Source: Verrucomicrobiales bacterium (GTDB taxonomy: Bacteria; Verrucomicrobiota; Verrucomicrobiia; Limisphaerales; UBA11320). Taken from it: DNA of 64,000 nt. The number at the start of each line of letters is the position of its first letter. Positions within the stretch are counted from its first letter, which is position 1. The translations under genes were made by a program, and so were the position numbers. The notes below the pieces were generated by a model, which saw only the letters and a list, made by a program, of their open reading frames with translations, did not search any database and was not told where the DNA came from. Below, piece after piece: positions 1-7,956 of the stretch. The DNA is taken from positions 62,001 to 126,000 of the forward strand of contig JAEUHE010000179.1 in NCBI GenBank assembly GCA_016793885.1. Reading direction: 5' to 3'.

Positions 1-194
1 GTGCCGCAGATCCCGACGAAATGAACCGAGCGAATAGTTGAAAGCATGATTGATTCGACGCGCAGAGCGCTGACTAGGTTTCAGCCTTCGCTGGGAAAGA
101 CTTCTGGTCAAGGCGGAAGATGAATTTGAGTGGGTAGGGTGCCAGCCAGCTAAGGGTTGTCAACGGATCAACTTTATCCCAAAGTCATCCGCCT
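1..194. other. Left-edge non-coding stretch
   Basis: No gene can be supported here. A short open frame from base 1 ends in TGA at 22-24 and could be the tail of a gene outside the window, but eight codons are too few to tell. Confidence 0.3.
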
Positions 195-902
195 ATGCCA
201 CGCCGACTCTTGCTCGCCCTTGTGATTTGGAGCCTCATTTCCCCTCAGAGTTCATTCAGTGCGGACACCGCAAACGACTCCCGGGATCCCGCGTCGGCCT
301 GGATCGAGCTCTTTAATGGCAAAGACCTTGATGGCTGGATCCAGCGCGGAGGCAAAGCCCGGTATCGGGTAGAGAATGGTTGCATTGTGGGTACCTCGGT
401 TACCAATACGGGAAACTCGTTCTTATGCACCCGCCGTGATTTCACGAATTTTGTGCTGGAACTGGACTTTCGAGTGGCCACCGGCGTGAACTCGGGCGTT
501 CAAGTGCGCAGCCATTGCTTCACGAACGCCACTGAACTGAATTGGAAGGGACGTCAGATTCGTGTCCCCGCGGGCCGCGTTCATGGTCTGCAAGCCGAGA
601 TCGACACCTCCGCCCGGGCTTGGACAGCGGGCTTGTATGATGAGGGGCGTCGCGGGTGGCTCAACGATCTCAAGGAAAACGAGGCTGCCCGCAAAGCCTT
701 CAAGGCCGGAGAGTGGAACCAGCTTCGCGTTCAGTGTGATGGCTCCCGGGTTCGCACCTGGCTCAACGGCGTGTCCGCCGCAGATCTCCAGGATGATCTT
801 TCCCCCGCTGGTTTTATTGGGCTTCAGGTGCATAGCGTGGGAAAAAATGGCACTCCAGGGCACGAAATTTCCTTCAAGAATATCCGACTACGGGAGCTTT
901 AG
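195..902 (+). CDS. Secreted DUF1080 (3-keto-disaccharide hydrolase-like) protein
   Basis: The 235-residue product starts with a signal peptide (hydrophobic LLLALVIWSLI near residues 5-15), followed by one DUF1080 domain over nearly the whole length. Typical family signatures are visible: LFNGKDLDGWI near residue 39, the GVNSGVQVRSH segment near residue 97, and the C-terminal GFIGLQVHS block followed by FKNIRLREL. The fold is a concanavalin-like jelly roll; some relatives cleave 3-keto-glycosides, many have no known substrate. It is probably periplasmic or at the surface. The family is strongly expanded in Verrucomicrobiota and Planctomycetota. It stands alone, 152 bp before serS, on the same strand. 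The ATG at 195 is the only start that keeps the full signal peptide. No clear Shine-Dalgarno is seen. The family is certain; the substrate is unknown. Confidence 0.9.
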   Translation: MPRRLLLALVIWSLISPQSSFSADTANDSRDPASAWIELFNGKDLDGWIQRGGKARYRVENGCIVGTSVTNTGNSFLCTRRDFTNFVLELDFRVATGVNSGVQVRSHCFTNATELNWKGRQIRVPAGRVHGLQAEIDTSARAWTAGLYDEGRRGWLNDLKENEAARKAFKAGEWNQLRVQCDGSRVRTWLNGVSAADLQDDLSPAGFIGLQVHSVGKNGTPGHEISFKNIRLREL

Positions 903-1019
903 TTAATGGCGGCTCGCCCCCCATGAGTGGCGCTGCCGCTACTGGGGTGATCGGACCCCTTACCCTTCAACCCTTTCGCCGACGGCCTCCCAAGCTGGAA
1001 AGCTGCTGAAAGCCTTCGC

Positions 1020-1047
1020 TTGCCCGAGCTTGAACTCTGCCTATAAT
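1020..1047 (+). promoter_or_regulatory. Predicted serS promoter
   Basis: A perfect TATAAT lies at 1042-1047, with TTGCCC at 1020-1025 (4 of 6 matches to TTGACA) and a 16-bp spacer. The GTG start of serS is at 1055, only 7 bases after the -10 box, so transcription would begin at or next to the start codon. Confidence 0.6.
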
Positions 1048-1054
1048 CGGCCCC

Positions 1055-2356
1055 GTGCTTGATATTAAATTAATTCGAGACCAGGCGGACATGGTGCGTC
1101 AGCGGTTGGCGACGCGTGGGGCAGGGGACGAAGCGAAGATTGATGAGGTCCTGAAATTGGATGAGCAGCGCCGCAAGCTGCTGGTCGAGGTGGAGGAGTT
1201 GAAGGCCGCCCGAAATCGAGTGTCCAAGGAGATTGGCATTTTGATGGGCAAGAAGGAACTCGCGGCCGCCGAAGCCAAGAAGTCTGAGACGAGGACTATC
1301 GGCGACCAGATCACAGTGCTCGACAAACAAGTGGCCGAGGTGGAGCAGGCGCGCGAGGATATCCTGCTGCGACTCCCGAACCTCCCGCACACGAGCGTCG
1401 CGCTCGGGAAGTCGGCCGAGGACAATCCGGAGATGCGCACCTTCGGAGCCAAGGCGCAATTCGACTTTAAGCCCAAGGACCACATTCAGCTCTGCCAAAG
1501 CCTCAAGTTGGTGGATTTTGAACGTGGTGCAAAACTTTCTGGCAGCGGCTTTCTGCTCTACACCGGGTGGGGTGCGCGCTTGGAGCGAGCCCTCATTCAA
1601 TTTCTCCTCGACCTCCATGTGCGGGAGCATCACTACACGGAAGTGTCGCCGCCGTTTATCATCAATCGCGAATGCATGGTTGGGGTGGGCCAATTCCCGA
1701 AGTTCGAGGATCAGGCCTATGCCGTTCAAGAAGGCAAGGACGCTTCCACCATGGGCAAGCTCTACCTGCTGCCCACCGCTGAGGCTCCGGTGGCGAATAT
1801 CCATCGTGATGAGACTCTGAACGAATCCCAGCTCCCCATCCAATACGTCGCCTACAGCCCTTGTTTCCGCGCCGAGGCCGGCGCCGCAGGGCTCGGTACT
1901 CGCGGGATGATCCGTGTCCATCAGTTTGACAAGGTGGAACTCATCAAGGTGGTCAAGCCCGAGCACGGCTATGAGGAATTAGAGAAGATGGTGGCCAACG
2001 CCGAAAAAGTCCTCCAACTCCTGGGACTGCATTATCGGGTGATCATGCTCTGCACCGGCGACATGGGTTTTGCGAGTGCAAAGACGTATGACATCGAGGT
2101 TTGGGCCCCAGGGCAGGGGACCTACCTCGAGGTGAGCAGCTGCTCCAACTGTGAGGATTTCCAGTGCCGCCGCATGAACTTGAAGTTCAAGACCGCCGCT
2201 GGCGACAAAATCGCGCCCCATCTGCTCAACGGAAGCGGAACTGCTTTGGCTCGGCTCTTCGTCGCGCTCTTGGAAACGCATCAGCAGGCCGACGGCTCGA
2301 TTCGGATACCGGAGCCACTGCGGCCGTATCTGCAGACGGAGCGCATCGTGCCATGA
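1055..2356 (+). CDS. serS: Seryl-tRNA synthetase
   Basis: This 433-residue class II aminoacyl-tRNA synthetase charges tRNA-Ser (and tRNA-Sec if present) in the cytoplasm. The N-terminal ~110 residues are charged and heptad-like, matching the long tRNA-binding coiled-coil arm. Motif 2 is FRAEAGAAGLGTRG from residue 271, and motif 3 is the GSGTALARLF block near residues 393-402. Length is normal for the family. The start is GTG, set by the conserved MLDIKLIRDQ N-terminus. A perfect TATAAT ends 7 bases upstream and no Shine-Dalgarno is present, so the message may be leaderless. The stop overlaps the start of the next gene by ATGA, so serS and glgA are probably co-transcribed and translationally coupled. 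Confidence 0.98.
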   Translation: MLDIKLIRDQADMVRQRLATRGAGDEAKIDEVLKLDEQRRKLLVEVEELKAARNRVSKEIGILMGKKELAAAEAKKSETRTIGDQITVLDKQVAEVEQAREDILLRLPNLPHTSVALGKSAEDNPEMRTFGAKAQFDFKPKDHIQLCQSLKLVDFERGAKLSGSGFLLYTGWGARLERALIQFLLDLHVREHHYTEVSPPFIINRECMVGVGQFPKFEDQAYAVQEGKDASTMGKLYLLPTAEAPVANIHRDETLNESQLPIQYVAYSPCFRAEAGAAGLGTRGMIRVHQFDKVELIKVVKPEHGYEELEKMVANAEKVLQLLGLHYRVIMLCTGDMGFASAKTYDIEVWAPGQGTYLEVSSCSNCEDFQCRRMNLKFKTAAGDKIAPHLLNGSGTALARLFVALLETHQQADGSIRIPEPLRPYLQTERIVP

Positions 2357-3879
2357 GCTCCCGGAAACGGGCCCAATCAGCCCGGAAAACGAGCTCACCG
2401 ACGGTTTCGCCCTCAGCGACTCCTCCGGGGCTCCGCTTGCTGATCGGCTGCAGCGAAGTGCATCCTTACAGCAAAACCGGAGGCCTGGCGGACATGGTCT
2501 CCGCTCTGGCCAAGACCATGGCGCGGCGAGGACACCGCGTCGGTGTGGTCACACCTCTGTACCGTGGACTGCTGGAGAAACTCCAGGGACTTCAGCGATT
2601 AGACTACTTCATGCGATTGCCCATGGGGCCGACCGACTGGGTTGAAGCTTCTGTCCACGTGCTGGAGCCGGAGCCAGGGTTGACGATTTACTTCATCAAC
2701 CAGCCCATCTACTATGATCGTGGCGGGTTGTATTCCGAAGCGGGTCGAGACTACCCGGACAACGCCCAACGCTTTTTCTTCCTCGCCAAGGCCGTGGTGC
2801 ATCTGGCGCGCTATCTGCCATGGCAGCCTGAGATCGTTCATGTTCACGACTGGCAGGTCGGTATCGTGCCCGCGCTCATTCGCCACCAAGCCGAGCGTGA
2901 GGGATGGCACAATCCACCGCGCTCCATCTTGTCCATCCATAACCTGGCATACCAGGGTGTATTCGGCCCGGAGGCCTTTCCCTGGGCGAATCTGCCTCGC
3001 GAATATTTTACCCCCAGCAGTCTGGAATTCTACGGAACCGTGAACTGCCTCAAGGCCGCGATTGTAGGATCCGACCTGCTCACCACGGTCAGCCCACGCT
3101 ACGCGCGCGAGATCACCACGGCGGAGTACGGCTGCGGCCTGGATCCTTTGCTGCGCCACCGGCAATCGATCCTCAGTGGCATTTTGAACGGCGTCGACTA
3201 CGAGGAATGGCAAACGGAAAAAAATCCGCATCTGCCGGCCGTCTATTCGGCCAGGGATCTGGCGGGTAAAGAGACCTGCAAGGTCGAGTTGCAAAAGCAA
3301 ATGCGCTTGCCGGTGGATCCAACCGTGCCGCTCTTTGGCAGCGTCACGCGTCTGGCTGATCAAAAAGGCGTCGATATCCAGTTGGGCGCACTGGAGGAAA
3401 TGCTCGCCTCCGGAATGCAATTTGTCTTGTTGGGATCCGGGGCCGCCGACCTCGAGCGCGCCTACCGAGAGCTCGCCGCCCGGTATCCCACCAAAGTCGC
3501 CGTTCAAATTGGCTATAACCACGCGCTCTCTCATCGAATCGAAGCCGCGGCGGATTTCTTCCTGATGCCGTCGCTGTTCGAACCGTGTGGATTGAACCAG
3601 ATGTACAGCCTCCGTTACGGGACAATTCCCATCGTTCGTGTGACCGGCGGATTGGATGACTCGGTTATCGATATTACCGAGGATCCCAAACACGCCGATG
3701 GCATCAAATTCCACGAGTACAGCTCCCGGGCCTTGGCAAAGGCGATCCGGAAAGCGCTAGCGCTCTACCAGCAGCCGCGGTTGCTGAACTGGTACCGCAA
3801 GCACGCCATGGCCGCCGATTTCTCCTGGGACCGAACCGCCAGCCAATACGAAGCGGCCTACCGATCGTTAAAAGCTTAA
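2353..3879 (+). CDS. glgA: Glycogen synthase (GT5)
   Basis: The product transfers glucose from ADP-glucose to the growing alpha-1,4-glucan chain in glycogen synthesis. With the ATG at 2353 it has 508 residues. The sugar-nucleotide-binding KTGGL motif is at residues 41-45, the GT5 block HDWQVGIVPALI follows, and the C-terminal lobe carries FEPCGLNQMYSLRYGT and VTGGLDDSV. The frame is open further upstream inside serS, but the serS stop (ATGA overlap) and the family N-terminus favour 2353. The first ~25 residues are Ser/Arg/Lys-rich and not part of the enzyme fold. No other glg genes are nearby. UDP-glucose use cannot be ruled out from sequence. Confidence 0.95.
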   Translation: MSSRKRAQSARKTSSPTVSPSATPPGLRLLIGCSEVHPYSKTGGLADMVSALAKTMARRGHRVGVVTPLYRGLLEKLQGLQRLDYFMRLPMGPTDWVEASVHVLEPEPGLTIYFINQPIYYDRGGLYSEAGRDYPDNAQRFFFLAKAVVHLARYLPWQPEIVHVHDWQVGIVPALIRHQAEREGWHNPPRSILSIHNLAYQGVFGPEAFPWANLPREYFTPSSLEFYGTVNCLKAAIVGSDLLTTVSPRYAREITTAEYGCGLDPLLRHRQSILSGILNGVDYEEWQTEKNPHLPAVYSARDLAGKETCKVELQKQMRLPVDPTVPLFGSVTRLADQKGVDIQLGALEEMLASGMQFVLLGSGAADLERAYRELAARYPTKVAVQIGYNHALSHRIEAAADFFLMPSLFEPCGLNQMYSLRYGTIPIVRVTGGLDDSVIDITEDPKHADGIKFHEYSSRALAKAIRKALALYQQPRLLNWYRKHAMAADFSWDRTASQYEAAYRSLKA

Positions 3880-4109
3880 CCACACCAGCTGTCCAACTTA
3901 GTAAAGGCAACTTCTTCAGCCTGAAGTATTTATAGTATTTAACACACATTGTGCGAGTACTGAGAATCCGACGAGTCATGCCTGGCTTTTCAATCCGATG
4001 GCATGCGTGATTTGGGAACCTCGATGACCAAGGAGCCTAGGCTGTGCCGGCGGACGGCGGTTCCGGATTTCAAGAGCGCTGAGATTCCTGGTGCGGATGC
4101 GCTTCGGCT
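3880..4109. other. Convergent intergenic gap after glgA
   Basis: This 230-bp gap separates the ends of glgA (plus) and lepB (minus). It is more AT-rich than its surroundings near 3920-3950 and contains a short direct repeat (GTATTTATAGTATTTA). No clear terminator hairpin with a T-run was found. Confidence 0.4.
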
Positions 4110-5282
4110 CTAATCGTGCCCCCACCAACCGAATCGTTTGCCGAACGGCCAGTAGACGAAGAACGATTTACCGATGACATTTTCTTTCGGGAACGTGCCC
4201 CAGTAGCGGGAGTCGGAACTGTCACAGGTATGATCGCCCATGACAAAGTAGTGGTCTTCGGGAACGTTGAGCACCGAATCTCCGTCCGGGAACAACGGGA
4301 TTCCCAAGCTGGGCCGAAACCTCGCGTTGACGTGGCCCATGTAACCGTCCTCAGCCCACTTGGACTCATCGTAGATTTTCTCGAAATGAGGCGTGGAAGA
4401 ATCCAATCGCTTTCCATTGATCACCGCATGGCGATCATTGCCAATCTGAATCTTCTCGCCGCCCAACGCGACCAGGCGTTTGATGTAGTGCTGATCCTCC
4501 GACATGTTGCGATACTTGATGCCGTAAGTCTTGAACACGACGATGTCGCCCCGAGTGGGCCGGCGAAAGTTGTACGTCATGCGATCCACAAAAAGATGGT
4601 CGCCGCTGACCGCACGCATTTTTAGAACATCCTGACCAGCCCTGAACGTGACTCCATATCCCAACTGGGCGTGCTTGGGAAACAGGTTCTCTGGCGGGAA
4701 CCAAACGGTGTACACCTCGTCGCCGATCTTAAATCGTTGCCGCAGATTAAAGAGCAAAAATCGCGAGGGTTGTTCGTCCATCAAGCTGAACTCGCCGTCG
4801 TTCCTGGCCACGATGTGATAGTAGGTCGCCCCGGCGCTGATGAAATCCCACCAGCGCTTCAGGGTGCCCGGAATCACAAAGGTGGGATCCCCGGGACGAT
4901 TCTCAGCCGTGACTCCATACAGGGTTGGCTGCATGGATCCGGTCGGAATTTTGAACGGTTGGAGTAGGAATGTCCGGATTCCCATGGCCACCGCAATCGC
5001 CACGAGAAAGACCTCAACATTTTCCCGGTAAGAAGCATGAGGATAGCGCTTAAGCCACTTTTCCGCAGTGTCGTTGAGCACCGTCATTTTCTGCTCTATC
5101 ACCGCGCGGTCGATCGATCCGCGAGTGGAATCGTAGAGATCTTTGGTAGCTTGTTGCACCGCACTGATGGCCGAGGGCGTTAGCAGATCGCGCTGAGCGG
5201 AGATCAGCTTGTCGGCGTGTCCACACATTTGACGGGCGTGGCGGACCGTGCGAGATAGAAACCAGTTCAAAAACGCTTTCAT
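4110..5282 (-). CDS. lepB: Signal peptidase I
   Basis: This membrane serine protease removes signal peptides from exported proteins. It has 390 residues, longer than usual. A ~90-residue charged, helical N-terminal part precedes a single membrane helix (about 90-109, VFLVAIAVAMGIRTFLL). The catalytic Ser is Ser116 in IPTGSMQPT, and the general base is predicted as Lys268 in YIKRLVALGG. Box E is MGDHTCDSSDSRYWG (348-362), with His where most homologues have Asn (GDN), but the SDSR core is intact. A large insert lies between the Ser and Lys boxes. It sits 67 bp downstream of lepA on the same strand, a common arrangement. It is probably active and essential, given the many signal-peptide proteins in the window. 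Confidence 0.95.
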   Translation of the reverse strand: MKAFLNWFLSRTVRHARQMCGHADKLISAQRDLLTPSAISAVQQATKDLYDSTRGSIDRAVIEQKMTVLNDTAEKWLKRYPHASYRENVEVFLVAIAVAMGIRTFLLQPFKIPTGSMQPTLYGVTAENRPGDPTFVIPGTLKRWWDFISAGATYYHIVARNDGEFSLMDEQPSRFLLFNLRQRFKIGDEVYTVWFPPENLFPKHAQLGYGVTFRAGQDVLKMRAVSGDHLFVDRMTYNFRRPTRGDIVVFKTYGIKYRNMSEDQHYIKRLVALGGEKIQIGNDRHAVINGKRLDSSTPHFEKIYDESKWAEDGYMGHVNARFRPSLGIPLFPDGDSVLNVPEDHYFVMGDHTCDSSDSRYWGTFPKENVIGKSFFVYWPFGKRFGWWGHD

Positions 5283-5349
5283 CAGGAGTTTAGAGATCGT
5301 GCCTCATCCGCTCCGAGCCCCGGGGCCCGGATGCACTAGCAAGGTCGTC

Positions 5350-7140
5350 TTAGGCCTTAAGCACCTCGATAAAGGCCTCTTGAGGAATATTGACGCTGCC
5401 GATGGACTTCATCCGTTTCTTACCTTCCTTCTGCTTTTCCAGCAGTTTGCGCTTCCGCGTGATGTCACCGCCGTAGCACTTGGCGGTAACGTCTTTGCGC
5501 ATGGCGCTGATACTTTCCCGAGCGATGATCTTTCCTCCAATAGCCGCCTGGATGGCCACCTGATACTGCTGCTTCGGAATCACTTCCTTGAGCTTCGCTG
5601 CCAGAATACGTCCCCTGCTCTCCGCCTTCTCGCGATGTACAATACACGAGAATGCGTCGACCACCTCGGCGTTAACCAACATATCGAGCTTCACCATGTC
5701 GGACTCCCGATAGCCGGCATATTCATAATCCATCGATCCGTAGCCCCGGGTGATGCTCTTGATCCGATCGTGGAAGTCGATCAGGATCTCGTTCAACGGA
5801 ATCTTGCAGGTGATCATGACGCGACGTATGTCCAGCGTCTCGGTATGATCGCAGGTGCCACGTTTCTCCGAAACCAGTGACATCATGTCGCCGATGTACT
5901 CATTCGGACAAATCACGAAGGCCTTAACCATCGGTTCCTCAATCGAGAAAATATAGTTCGGCTCTGGCATGAAGGCGGGGTTGTCAATGTCCTTCAGCGT
6001 GCCATCCGTGAACGTAACCCGATAGATGACGCTGGGATACGTGGCGATGATGTGCATGTCGTACTCCCGACGGAGCCGTTCCTGCACAATCTCCATATGA
6101 AGGAGCCCCAGGAACCCGCAGCGGAATCCAAAGCCCAGGGCCACCGAACTTTCCGAGCTGTACACAAAGGCGGAGTCGTTGAGCTGAAGCTTAGACAGGT
6201 TGACCTTGAGATGCTCGTAGTCGGCCGTGTTAATCGGATAGATACCGCTGAACACCATCGGATGGATCTCTTGAAACCCAGGCAGAGTCGGCGAAGGAAT
6301 TCGCGTATCCGTCAGGGTATCGCCCATCTTCACGTCCTTGGGACTCTTGATATTCGCCGTGATATAGCCGGTTTCACCCACTTCCAGCTTCTCGCGGACA
6401 TAAGGCTTCGGATTGAAGCTGCCCACTTCCTTGATCTCCACCGAGCGGCCTGAGTGAAGCAGCTTCACATGCAGCCCAGGGCGCAACTCCCCGTTGAACA
6501 CGCGCACATGCGACACGACGCCTTTGTAGGTGTCGAAATAGGAATCGAACACCAAGGCCTGCAGCGACGGCGCGCCCGTAGGCTTGGGCGGCGGCACCCG
6601 TTTAACGATGGCCTCGAGTATGTCCTCGATCCCGATACCTTGCTTGGCGCTGGCCAGGATCGCGGAGTCGCCAGGGATGGCCAAAATTTCCTCGAGCTGC
6701 ACTTTCGCCTGATCGACGTTCGCATGAGGCAGATCAATCTTGTTGATGACCGGGATGATCTCCAGATTCTGCTTCATGGCCAGGTGGACGTTGGCCACTG
6801 TTTGAGCTTCGACCCCCTGGGCGGCATCGACAATCAGCAAAGCGCCTTCGCATGCGCTCAGGCTGCGCGACACTTCGTAGGCGAAATCCACATGCCCCGG
6901 AGTGTCGATCAGGTTCAGCTCATAGGTCTCCCCATTCTTGGCCTTGTAATACATCGTGACCGGATGCGCCTTGATGGTGATGCCCCTCTCGCGCTCCAAA
7001 TCCATGGAGTCCAGGTGCTGTTCCTCAATGTTGCGATCCGCCACCGTGCCCGTGTGCTGGAGCAATCGATCGGAAAGCGTAGTCTTCCCGTGATCGATAT
7101 GAGCGATGATGCTAAAATTTCTTATGTGTGCGACGTCCAT
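5350..7140 (-). CDS. lepA: Elongation factor 4 (LepA)
   Basis: This 596-residue ribosome-associated GTPase acts on stalled or mistranslocated ribosomes. The G1 motif AHIDHGKT is at residues 13-20, followed by DTPGHVDF (G3) and NKIDLP (G4). The elongation factor G-like domains and the LepA-specific C-terminal domain (ending SIGSVNIPQEAF) are all present. The length is typical. The ATG start gives the conserved MDVAHIRNFSIIAHIDHGKT N-terminus. It is the first gene of a lepA-lepB pair and is divergent from the feo genes across a 206-bp gap. No Shine-Dalgarno is visible before the start. Confidence 0.98.
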   Translation of the reverse strand: MDVAHIRNFSIIAHIDHGKTTLSDRLLQHTGTVADRNIEEQHLDSMDLERERGITIKAHPVTMYYKAKNGETYELNLIDTPGHVDFAYEVSRSLSACEGALLIVDAAQGVEAQTVANVHLAMKQNLEIIPVINKIDLPHANVDQAKVQLEEILAIPGDSAILASAKQGIGIEDILEAIVKRVPPPKPTGAPSLQALVFDSYFDTYKGVVSHVRVFNGELRPGLHVKLLHSGRSVEIKEVGSFNPKPYVREKLEVGETGYITANIKSPKDVKMGDTLTDTRIPSPTLPGFQEIHPMVFSGIYPINTADYEHLKVNLSKLQLNDSAFVYSSESSVALGFGFRCGFLGLLHMEIVQERLRREYDMHIIATYPSVIYRVTFTDGTLKDIDNPAFMPEPNYIFSIEEPMVKAFVICPNEYIGDMMSLVSEKRGTCDHTETLDIRRVMITCKIPLNEILIDFHDRIKSITRGYGSMDYEYAGYRESDMVKLDMLVNAEVVDAFSCIVHREKAESRGRILAAKLKEVIPKQQYQVAIQAAIGGKIIARESISAMRKDVTAKCYGGDITRKRKLLEKQKEGKKRMKSIGSVNIPQEAFIEVLKA

Positions 7141-7346
7141 CAGACAACCCTATCTCAAAACTCACCTGTGGCGGCGCAACTCTTTGCACCGCTGGCAAGT
7201 GGCTCGTGAGTATGCGAAATTTCCCCCCGGACAAGCAATCGTAGAAAATTTAAACCTTTAGGGAGGATGAAATCGGTGTTCTTGATGGATCCTCTCGAAT
7301 TTTCCTCCTTGAATCACAGTCTCAAAACCGTTAACGGATCTGACGT

Positions 7347-7640
7347 TTGACTAAATCAGCAACCAGTTCAGCCACCCCGGTTTGCCCGTCGCCTGCCCTT
7401 TGCCCCTTGAATCAGGTCAAAGCCGGTGCGTCCGTGCGGGTTCGCCAGTTGTGCGCACCTCCCGATGTCAACCAGCGGCTGCGCGAGATTGGCTTCGCGG
7501 AACAGCAGCAGGTACGGCTCGTGAGCACCCAGCAAAGCGTTATCTGCATGGTGTGCAATGCCCGCTTAGCGATCAGTCAGCAACTTGCAGAAACAATTAT
7601 GGTGGAACCACTTGAGACTGGATTACCCCATAAACGCTAA
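7347..7640 (+). CDS. feoA: FeoA-family protein with a CxxC motif
   Basis: The 97-residue product has an SH3-like FeoA domain from about residue 20 (PLNQVKAGASVRVRQL, then VNQRLREIGF and QLAETIMVEP). FeoA proteins are small cytoplasmic partners of the ferrous transporter FeoB. The start is TTG at 7347; a GTG near residue 30 is too late to keep the first strand. The first ~19 residues are Ser/Pro-rich and may not belong to the fold. An unusual feature is CMVC (Cys67 and Cys70), where many FeoA proteins have no cysteine. It is the first of two feoA genes before feoB and has no Shine-Dalgarno. The family is clear; the exact start is less certain. Confidence 0.85.
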   Translation: MTKSATSSATPVCPSPALCPLNQVKAGASVRVRQLCAPPDVNQRLREIGFAEQQQVRLVSTQQSVICMVCNARLAISQQLAETIMVEPLETGLPHKR

Positions 7641-7702
7641 ATACCCACCTCAATGGGTTACGTTTCTGAAGCCAACCACAACCCTCAGATACCCGCGGCT
7701 GT

Positions 7703-7942
7703 ATGCCTGAGGCTCCCCTTCCTTTAAGCAGCATGACTGCCGGCGCCACCGGCACCGTTGTCGAGCTTCGTCTGCCTCCTGAAAGCCGCGGTCGGCTGCT
7801 CGAGATGGGCTTGCTGGTCGGTACCGCCATCGAACTTGTGCGTTTCGCACCGCTGGGGGATCCAGTGGAAATTAAAATCCGAGGTTATCACCTGTCGCTG
7901 CGTCGTCACGAGGCGGAGCTGATTCTGGTCCGGCCTAAATAG
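7703..7942 (+). CDS. feoA: FeoA-family protein (second copy)
   Basis: This 79-residue FeoA domain protein is the second in the cluster. LPLSSMTAGATGTVVEL, GRLLEMGLLVGTAIELVRFAPLGDPVEIKIRGY and HEAELILV are classic FeoA blocks. It lacks the cysteines of the first copy and looks like the standard FeoA. It starts 62 bp after the first feoA and ends 14 bp before feoB, so all three are likely in one operon. It probably binds the FeoB cytoplasmic domain and modulates iron transport. Confidence 0.92.
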   Translation: MPEAPLPLSSMTAGATGTVVELRLPPESRGRLLEMGLLVGTAIELVRFAPLGDPVEIKIRGYHLSLRRHEAELILVRPK

Positions 7943-7956
7943 GACCGCCGCCACTC

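Noticed and set aside
2164..2352. Upstream extension of the glgA frame.
   Set aside because: It would overlap serS by 190 bases and adds no family-conserved residues; the ATGA overlap gives the natural start.
2599..3714. A 371-codon minus-strand open frame opposite glgA.
   Set aside because: glgA motifs establish the plus-strand frame; the other is a shadow.
7141..7346. Possible iron-responsive (Fur) operator upstream of the feo genes.
   Set aside because: AT-rich stretches are present but no GATAATGATAATCATTATC-like sequence is seen.
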